This document shows, piece by piece, positions 56,003 through 64,000 of a stretch of DNA of 64,000 bases (positions are counted from its first letter, which is position 1; each line of letters begins with the position of its first letter). This stretch comes from Chlorocebus sabaeus. Taxonomy: Eukaryota; Chordata; Mammalia; Primates; Cercopithecidae. The stretch is taken from positions 32,046,421 through 32,110,420 of the forward strand of contig NC_132929.1 of the NCBI RefSeq assembly GCF_047675955.1, written 5' to 3'. The notes beneath the pieces are model-generated. The model was given only the letters and a program-made list of their open reading frames with translations. It was not told the origin of the DNA and did not search any database. The position numbers and the translations under genes were made by a program.

Positions 56003-56589
56003 CACTGCAATTTTTAAGGGAAGAAGCAGATGAGGACTTAGCAGGTGAGAAAGTTCCAAACAAAGTGCTAATGAATACTCCAGTCACTTTCTTACAGAGG
56101 TTCATCTTTCACTTCCAGGCATTTGATTCTCAACATTTCTGTCCTTTTCCAAATCAGAGCTGTAACCCAGGTAAGTGTCAAAGTTAGAAAAACAATGGGA
56201 AAAACCCTGGATCCTGATAAATTTGAAGATGAACTTAAACTTCAGTCAGGTGACAACATTGCCTGCTTAGGTTATTGCTTTATGCATTTAAGAGAGGTTT
56301 ACCTCTCCAAACCCAGCTGTGGTTTGATCTCACACTTCCTTCACACTTGCTTCAACACCTGTTAACCACAACCCTGGGGTTGCTGGGCCTGGCTGCATCT
56401 CGCTTTCTGGCTGTTGCTACAATGGTGTAACCGCGGCTCTGCAGCTGCGATGTTGGCAGCCACTCCAGGGGCTGGGGCCTGGCCTCTGCCTTTGGGGTGC
56501 CTTAACAGTCACACAGGTCTTGGTGCAATAGATGCTTCCCTTCTTCTGGCTCCCACAACCTTTTGCTCATCTGTCCTTGCAAAGCCCAT
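56003..56589. other. Unclassified DNA, no gene seen
   Basis: GC-richer from 56350 to 56530 ('gcagccactccaggggctgg'). A 64-codon frame (56414-56608) shows no domain. Confidence 0.4.
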
Positions 56590-56740
56590 GATATTTCATT
56601 GTAGTTAACTCCTGTGTATCTGTTGCCCTCACTGTGAGGAAAGGATCATGTCCTACTCATTTTTCTCTCACACTTACCAGTACTGGCACTGGCAGGAAAG
56701 AATGAAGACTGAATAAGTGAATTAATGAAACATTCTCCTT
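56590..56740 (+). repeat. Probable decayed LINE-2 3' end, sense
   Basis: 'gccctcactgtgaggaaagg', 'atcatgtcctactcattttt' and 'gactgaataagtgaattaat' parallel the L2 end ('gactgtgagctccttgagggcagggaccatgtcttattcatc..gaatgaatga'). Confidence 0.45.
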
Positions 56741-57354
56741 AAAATGATTTGTTGGAACTTTAAATAAAACACTCACCATCCTATCAGTTATTACAACCCC
56801 CTGAAATGATACTTCTGATTTAGTGTAATTGGTTGCTTCCTCTGCTCCCTCCCTAACCCTGGAAAAAAATAATCTTTCTTGATTATCAACAGCTATTCTC
56901 TAACACAAAAATAGAAAAGGAAAACATGGACTTGGTATAAACCTACTGATGGCTTCCTCTCTGAGAGCTACTTTTGTATATCTCTAAATAATATTTAACA
57001 ATATTTGATTTCTTCAACCTCTCAGATTAGTGTGTCTGAGACATTACGTGGACACTGTGCATACTGCTTATGCACCTGATTATATCTATTTCCATAATGC
57101 CACAAATATAATGATGCTCCATTTAAAAAATATTACATGCAATTTTTTCATTTGGAGAATGGAATGCTTCTGGCTTTTTTGGGTCTTGAGAATTAAGTAT
57201 CTCTTTGGAATCTTTAGGAAATTAGGTAAAATACCGAAAGTTTATCATGCATTTTAGCAATAAGGATGCCACACAGATTATTCTCCACTTGAATGATCTA
57301 TTTTGACTCACCTGAATTTAACTCTTCATTTCTGAGTCAGATTAGAGAGTGCTC
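56741..57354. other. Unclassified AT-rich DNA
   Basis: No repeat or gene is recognised; a 75-codon frame (57030-57257) has no domain. Confidence 0.4.
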
Positions 57355-57545
57355 ACGGGCATGGTAAGGTGGGAAGTGAGGGTTTGGGCTCAAACCAGAC
57401 TTAAGCTTGATGAGCAGCTTGACCACATTAGTAAACTCTTTTCTCTTCAGGTCTGTGAGCAGGGATAATATTACTGACTACAAAGGATTACTGTGAAAAT
57501 TAAAAGACAACTTTGCGTGCATAACATTCTTAGCTGTATTTTGTG
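57355..57545 (+). repeat. MIR SINE, sense
   Basis: 'gagggtttgggctcaaacca', 'cttgatgagcagcttgacca', 'aggtctgtgagcagggataa', 'tattactgactacaaaggat' and 'tactgtgaaaattaaaagac' follow MIR from its head to its 3' core. Confidence 0.75.
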
Positions 57546-58421
57546 AAACGGCATTCCCTCTACTGAAGTCAGTATCCTTCCTTTCCTCACTCTCTGGTCA
57601 CCAACAATGCTTCTTTTCCCAACAGGATGCACTGTGGCGTTGATACGCAGGTATTGCTTCTTACAGAATGGGGAAGTTAAGGTGTGTGCATTATAAAGCT
57701 ACACAGTTGAAGCAAATGTTAAGAACAATTCCCCGGTATTTTGATATAACGCACTCTGGGACCTTCTGGTTCTTCTCTAGTGGCAGTGCCTTTATTCAGT
57801 CCAGAGACTTCTCTTAGCCTCAGTCTCTGAGATTACTACTTCACCCACACTCCTTTTCTCTTCAACCTCCAGACCTCAGGAGCAGGGTCTTGTCTTTGCT
57901 TTGCTTCTCCACATTCTCGCCAGCTCAGCCAGCAGCCTCCCTGGGTTCTCCTCATAGAAAAATCTCCAGTTTTCCTAGTCCAGACTCCACTTCTCTGATC
58001 TGAGGCTGTCCCCAGGATCACACCCTGAGTGTCATTCTCCTCAGCTCTGCCCGAGCAAACACTCTTGTCCTCAGAATGTCAGGTTCTCCTTGATAGGGTA
58101 TTTCTCAACCTTCTCCAACTGGGTCAGTTTACTTAATCCTTTTCTGACCTTTGGTTATCCTAAAGGCACATCTTAGCTTGTCACAGTCACTCTTGTTTAC
58201 CGTTTTAATCCTCTTAGACACACATGGAAAATCCCTGTCCTTGGCAGGACTGATAGAGATGACCACAGACAAAGGCCCATTCACAGCTGAAGAACGCGCA
58301 TACCTTTGGAAGTGTTTCTTCTCTTCCTTTACAAAAGTGAAATCACTTCAAATGCACACTTTCCTTATATCCACTATTTCTACCTGTTTCCCTTCAACTA
58401 ACATTTAGGGAGACAGAGGCC
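57546..58421. other. Unclassified DNA, no gene seen
   Basis: Pyrimidine-rich on the + strand (57730-58100). No repeat family or coding exon is recognised. Confidence 0.4.
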
Positions 58422-58692
58422 TTTTTTTTTTTTTTTTTTTTTTTTGAGATTAAGTCTCACTCTGTTGGTCGCCCAGGCTGGAGTGCAGTGGTGCGGTCTC
58501 AGCTCACTGCAACCACGGCCTTGTGAGTTCAAGTGATTCTCCTGCCTCAGCCTCCCCAGTAGCTGGGACTACGAGCGCCTGCCACCACGCCTGGCTAATT
58601 TTTGTATTTTTAGTAGAGACGGGGTTTCACCGTGTTAGCCAGGATAGTCTTGATCTCCTGACCTCATGATCCGCCCACCTTAGCCTCTCAAG
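58422..58692 (-). mobile_element. Alu element, antisense, 5'-truncated
   Basis: A T24 tail is followed by 'gagattaagtctcactctgt', and the Alu runs to 'tagcctctcaa'. The final 40 bases (the Alu head) are missing, so it is truncated at its 5' end. 'accgtgttagccaggatagt' suggests a Y- or late S-type. Confidence 0.92.
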
Positions 58693-59439
58693 ATGGAGGA
58701 CTTTTAAATTTAAAATATTTATTTTTCCTCTGTTAAAAAATGATCAAAAATGTAAAAAATACAAAAAGAAAACATATTACCTAATCCCATATACCAGACC
58801 TAAACATTGCTAATGACTTTGTTTCATATATCTTTTGTATATCTATCTCTATCTATATCCATATCTATGCTGCAAAAATCACCATATAAATTTGTTTTTA
58901 AAAATCTTTAAGCAACCCAAATTTTCCTGCCTATGTTCATTAAGTTTGGCACATGATCTCATCATAATGTTTTTTTAGTTTTCTTTAATGTGATAATGTT
59001 CTTACAGTAGCTGATTAACACATCTCTTATTCTTAATCAAACTAGGATTATTTGACTTAATGGTTTTAATTTTGGTAAAAGTGCAACATCAATGCAGTAG
59101 GTTTATAATAAATGCAAATTCTACTATTAGAAAGCACTTAACAAGAGTCCATTCTTGCCAATCATAGTATTTATTTTTGAAGCATTTATACCTTAACTGA
59201 CTCAGATTCATCAGGGATTCAGAAAGCAGCAAATTGTGTCCTTTATTGTCTCTTCAAGTTCTCATCTCTCTCTCATGGCCCTTTTATTGACAACCTACTG
59301 ATGAGAACGGTGCACCTGAGCTGCCTTCATTCTCTGATCCCCCTTTAACCCTGCATACTCGGGATTCCTCCCACACTTCTCTACCTGTCCTAGATTCTTG
59401 TATGTAGTTAGAGGCTCAGCTAATTCTAATGGGGACCTT
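58693..59439. other. Unclassified AT-rich DNA with TATC repeats
   Basis: It contains an imperfect TATC/TATA microsatellite (58838-58870). The rest is unassigned and may partly be old L1 sequence. Confidence 0.4.
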
Positions 59440-61548
59440 CAAATAACATCTAGAGATCATCTGGTAATCTGTAACGTTAGGGACCCAGGCTCCTTCTACT
59501 CATCGTTTCATCCCTGTCCATATGATCTAAATGGCTCCTCATCATGTCCCCGTCCAGCAGCCTGAGGGAAAGGAAAGAGGAGCGCCTCCTATCCCTATAA
59601 TACAGCTGTCATTCATTTGTCCATAAGCTGTAGTAATCAGATATATTGCTTCGTTGTTATTTTGAACAATGTATTATATCCATTAATATGAAAAATAAAA
59701 TATTTTATGTTACTTACACTTCCTTCCTGATGCTCCCTTTTGCTTATGTAGATCTAAGCAGATCCTATATCATTTTCCTCCTCTCTGAAGAACTTCTTGT
59801 AATGCTTCTTGCAAGGTAGGTCTACTGCAATTTTTTTTTTCCTGAGAAAGTCTTTATTTTTCCTTCACTTTCGGAGGATAATTTCACCAGGTACAAAATT
59901 CTAGGTAGTTTTTTTTTTTTTCTTTCAATTCTTTAAATATTTCACCCCATGCTGTTCTTGCTTGCATGGTTTCTCAAGAGAAATCCAATGTCATTTTTAT
60001 TTTTGTTCCTCTATAGGTGTTTTTCTCTCCTCTGGCTTCTTTCTAGATTTTCTCTTCCTCTTTAGTTTTCTGCAGTTTGATTATTTTATGGAGGTGTGCT
60101 TTTTTGGTATTTACCCTGCTCAATGTTATCCTAGCTTTCTAGATCTGTGGTTTTGAAAATTTTGAAAAATTTTCATCATCATTACTTCAAATATTTCTTC
60201 TGTTCCTTTCTCTTTCTTCTCCTTTTGGCAACTCTGTTACATATATTTACACCCTTTGTAATTGTCTTGTGGTTTTTGGGTATTCTGTTCCATTTTTAAA
60301 AATTCTTTTTTCTTCTTGCTTTTTGGTATAGAAAGTTTTTGACATATCTTCAAGTTCAATGATTCTTTCCTCTACTGTATCTAGTCTACTGGCACTCTTC
60401 ATTCCTGTTACAAGTGGTTTCTTTCCTGGCATTTCCTTTTATTCTTTTTTAGCGTGTCCAGCTCTCTGCTTATATTATCCATCGATTCTTTCTTGTTGCT
60501 CACCTTTTCATTAGACCTTTTAGTACCTCAGCATATTAATCATGGTTATTTTTAATTTTCTGGTAATTTCAAAATCTGCTGTATCTGAATTTGGTTTGCT
60601 TGTCTCTTTAGACTATGGGTTTTTTGTTTGTTTTTTGCCTTTCACATGCTTTGTAATTTTTTGTTGAAAGTCAAATATACTGTATCAGGTAAATAGCACT
60701 GTGGTAAACAGACCTTTCATGTGAGGCTTTACGTTTATCTAATTCATATTTAGACTGTGTTTACTACTGCTGTTGCAGTAGGTGTGAAAAAATAAAATTT
60801 CCGCTAGTGTCCTTGTTTTTCTCTGTTGTCTTTGGGTTTCCCTAGAGACTCCTTCTCAAATAGTGTCTGAGTCTTATAGTTGTTTCAGTTGTAATCCTTT
60901 CTCCCACATCAAAGCCTTGAGGAGGCTGAAGTTGGGTATTTTCCTTCTCCAGAGTCATTTAGGGTCTAGCAAAACTCAAACCAGCTAGGCACTATTAAGA
61001 TCGATACCTTGAGAACAAGTCTTTGTTAAGGAGAACAGAGTGCTCTGCATGTATTTCAAAATGATTATTCCCCATCTTTATCTCCCCTACCAGAGCATGA
61101 GGAGATTTTTCTCTGTTCTTTACCCTGAAGACCTTATATGACTCCTAGAGGTAAAACTGATGATCCCTAAAGCTGGATCTCCAGGAGTTGTTCTCTCCAA
61201 CTAGTCCAAGGCTCAATATCCAAAAGTTAGTCCATTATCCATAGTATTGTCTCCACTAGCAACTTCTGTTCCCAGTATGCTGTGATTCTCTGTATTTACC
61301 TGTCTCTGCCATTTTGGGGGCAGCAGTTTGCCCTGTGGCCTCAATTACCTGAGGGATCTAAGAAGAGCTGTTGATTTTCAATTTGTTCAGCTTTCTTATT
61401 GTGAGGATGGAAGTGATAACTTCCAAGTTCTTTACACATGTTAGACCAGAAACCAGAAGTCTTGAGCATTTTTCACATGCTTATTAATCATTTGCATATC
61501 TTCTTTGATAAAGTGTCTATTAAAATCATTTGGTTATTTTGTGTTGTC
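59440..61548 (-). mobile_element. LINE-1 (old L1M type), antisense, 3' part
   Basis: 'cctgagaaagtctttatttt', 'accccatgctgttcttgctt', 'ttcaagttcaatgattcttt', 'cttattgtgaggatggaagt' and 'atttgcatatcttctttgat' follow antisense L1M sequence. I read it as a long 3' untranslated region passing into ORF2 at about 61480. It resumes beyond the Alu at 61858. The left edge is uncertain. Confidence 0.65.
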
Positions 61549-61857
61549 TTTTTTTTTTTTTTTTTTTTTCCAGATGAAGTTTTGCTCTGTTGCCCAGGCT
61601 ACAGTGCAGTGGCGTGATCTCAGCTCACTGCCACCTCTGCCTCCCAGGTTCAAGTGATTCTCCTGCCTCAGCCTCCCGAAGTAGCTGTGACTACAGGCAT
61701 GCGCCACCATGCCTGGCTAATTTTTTTTTGTATTTTTAGTAGAGATGGGGTTTTACCATGTTGGCCAGGCTGGTCTCGAACACCTGACCTCTGGGTATCC
61801 ACCCACCTCAGTCTCCCAAAGTTCTGGGATTACAGGCTTGAGCCACATGCCTGGTTA
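61549..61857 (-). mobile_element. AluS element, antisense, inside L1
   Basis: A T21 tail (61549-61569) is followed by an Alu body ending 'gcttgagccacatgcctggtt'. 'ccatgttggccaggctggtc' is S-type. 'taatttttttttgtattttt' shows an expanded T run. Confidence 0.92.
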
Positions 61858-62890
61858 GATGTTTGTCTTATTGAGTTGTAGGTTTTCTTTATATATTCTG
61901 AATATGTGTCAATTTTTAGATATATCATTTGCAAATATTTTTCCCAGCCTGTGGTTTTCTTACCACTTTTAAAAAGGAAATGTTTTTAATAGTAATGAAG
62001 TCCAAGTTATTATTTTAAAAATGGATTGGCTTTTAGTGTTATATCTAATGAATATTTGACTAACCTAAGGTTACAAAATTTTTTACCTATGTTTTCCTCT
62101 AGAAGTTTATAGTTGTAGTTTTACACCTAGGTCTATGTTTCATTTAGAGCTAATTTTTGCCTATTGTGTGAGGCAAGGGCCTATGTTCTTTTAGATAAAT
62201 TGATAGATACATACATAGATATAATTACTCCACCTTCATTTTTTTTAAAAAAAAGATTGTTCTTCCTCTACATTGAATTGTTTTGGAATCTTTGTCAAAA
62301 ATCAACTTACCATATATATGTGCATTTATTTCTGAATTCTGTTGTTTTTACATTAATTTATATATCTATCTTTATGCCAATGCCACACTGTGTTAATTTC
62401 TGGAATTTTATAGTAAGTTTTGAAACCAGGTGGTGTAGTCCTCCAGTCTTTTTCTTTGGAATTCTTTTAAACTATTTTAGGTGTTTTTTAATCTAGATTT
62501 TAATCTAAATTTTAGGACATGTTGGTCAACATCTACAGAAAATCTACTGGGATTTTGATAAGAATTTTATAGATTTGATTGTTTAATTTGGGGAGTACTA
62601 TCATCTTAACTCTTTCAATGTACAAACACATATATCACTATTTATTTAGATCTTTAATTTCTCTCAATAATGTTTTATAGTTTTTAGTATAAAGGTCTTA
62701 TCCTTGTTTCATTAACTTTATTCCTAAGTATTTTATTCTTTTGAATACTACTACTGTGAAAGAAAATGTTTTATTAATTTTATTGTTGGATTGCTATATT
62801 AATCTTGTATCCTGTGACCTTGCTAACCTTACTTCTTAGTTCTTGTAAGTATTTTTGCTTTGCTTTGTTTTTAACTAGATTCCCTAGAGT
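61858..62890 (-). mobile_element. LINE-1 (old L1M type), antisense, ORF2 part
   Basis: 'cattgaattgttttggaatc', 'tttgtcaaaaatcaacttac', 'atctatctttatgccaatgc', 'gaaaccaggtggtgtagtcc', 'ttcctaagtattttattctt' and 'aatcttgtatcctgtgacct' track antisense ORF2 in the same direction and order as the part before the Alu. No frame survives. Confidence 0.8.
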
Positions 62891-64000
62891 TCTTGCAGGG
62901 TGGAAAGGAAGGAGAATCAGCATTTTCCCTGGGAGAAAGTCCCTATCTACCCCCTGTCAGCCTTACCAGCTCTAGCTTATCTTTTGCATGTGTTGAAAAA
63001 CATGTTAAAAACAGTTTGAATACAAATAATCTATCTTACTCTCCTTTGATTTTGCAAGTGAGGAAACTAACTGATCCTCAAATCCCTGGATAAATTTGAT
63101 GTACAGTTTAAAATAAAGTGTAAAATTACAAAGGCAAAAAAAGGTATGACACGGATATACAAAAGAAGTAAGTGAATCAGTAAAATGGCACTCAGTCTTG
63201 TTCCTAATGAAACATTCTATTCTGTCATTATAAATATTTATTCACAGATACAACTATTCAGCTTTATGCAAATTTCATAGAAGAAAAAATATGTAGATTT
63301 GTCATTTTTCTTATCTCAAATTGGAGCTGCATTTGAAAAGGTTAAAAGGCTGTATAATTACACTATTATTAAATGTCACATGGATCAATATCATTCAGGT
63401 TAGGCCAAGTGGTGGTGTAACTCAAGCGTTAGTTATTTGCGAACCTGCTCGTGGGTGGCCCCCAAGGTTATTTTTAGTGAGGTACCAGCTCTTTCCCTGA
63501 CTTCATTGCTGTTAGTGTCAGCAAACCAGTGAACCTCTGCCATGTCTTTCCCGTTTATTCAGAGTGTAGTATTAGAATGTTCTTGCTCTTCATGTATGAT
63601 TGTTTCTACCTTTGAGTTTATGTCTTATATAACGTTTTAATAATCCTTTTAATATGCATAGCTCATTTAAAATGTATAATAGCCAGCTTGTTATTAACTC
63701 TCTTTGGCAGAGATAAGTTAGCTGAATACTAACAAGCAAAGAAAGAAAGCCACCAGGACTCTCAATTATTAATAGGAGTTACACCCAGGGACTTTTGACA
63801 CTGGATACAGGTAGTGAAAGATCTTATTTTAAAATGGCACAAGACTGACAGCAAAAGTGCTCTGAAAAATCTCAAGCGAAATGATGGAAACAAGAACGGA
63901 GAATAATGTATATATTTTAAAAAGATTTAGAGAAGTCTGACACTTAATCATGGAAGAAAAACTAATCAAAGTTTTTCACAGTAATTAGAAACCATTGAAT
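62891..64000. other. Repeat-poor block, candidate non-coding regulatory DNA
   Basis: After the L1 I see no repeat over 1.1 kb. It contains an exact octamer ATGCAAAT (63266-63273) and several AT-rich homeodomain-like words. There are no exons. The regulatory reading is inference. Confidence 0.3.

Overview
The window is primate nuclear DNA with no intact protein-coding gene or recognisable structural RNA gene. About half or more of it can be assigned to interspersed repeats: Alu, FLAM, MIR, L2, L1, MaLR LTR elements, and hAT and Tc1/mariner DNA transposons. The rest is AT-rich single-copy-looking DNA without exons I can recognise. Two Alus (49681-49972 and 14409-14662) carry base changes I know from the AluYR/YRa lineage of Old World monkeys rather than from human AluY. 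I therefore infer a cercopithecoid monkey (macaque, baboon, vervet or relative), not a human. The window fits an intergenic desert or a very long intron.

Layout. 0-9.5 kb: old MIR, L2 and L1 debris with three Alus. 9.5-11.3 kb: a two-LTR MaLR provirus whose 5' LTR has lost its middle. 12-16.2 kb: a patchwork of L2 pieces in both orientations, interrupted by a MER5A-like element and several Alus. 17.15-17.65 kb: an unidentified retrocopy-like insert bounded by 18-nt direct repeats. 18.4-18.7 kb: a MaLR solo LTR with a perfect 5-bp duplication. 15.5-16.2 and 18.8-19.5 kb: two diverged copies of the same tail-to-tail L2 arrangement, i.e. an old local duplication. 20.4-24.1 kb: a repeat-poor stretch with a perfect CTCF-core match.

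25.2-42.8 kb: four L1 elements head to tail on the + strand, three of them with 5' regions, all inactivated. They contain a FLAM monomer, half of a MADE1 hairpin, an MST-type LTR and a 160-bp polypurine tract. 42.8-50.8 kb: MIR, L2 and MLT1 remnants, two inverted copies of one hAT element, and two young-looking Alus. 53.1-54.3 kb: a complete Tigger-type element with terminal inverted repeats and TA flanks. 55-64 kb: L2 interrupted by an Alu, MIR, an Alu, and a long antisense L1M interrupted by an Alu; the last kilobase is repeat-poor.

No genes work together here. What can be read is the order of insertions, plus a few candidate regulatory motifs in the non-repeat blocks. I found no convincing undescribed biological system. 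The best leads are the 17.2 kb retrocopy, the duplicated L2 pair, the clustered breakpoints of the L1 array, and the motif-bearing non-repeat blocks. All repeat names rest on remembered consensus sequences and were not checked by search.
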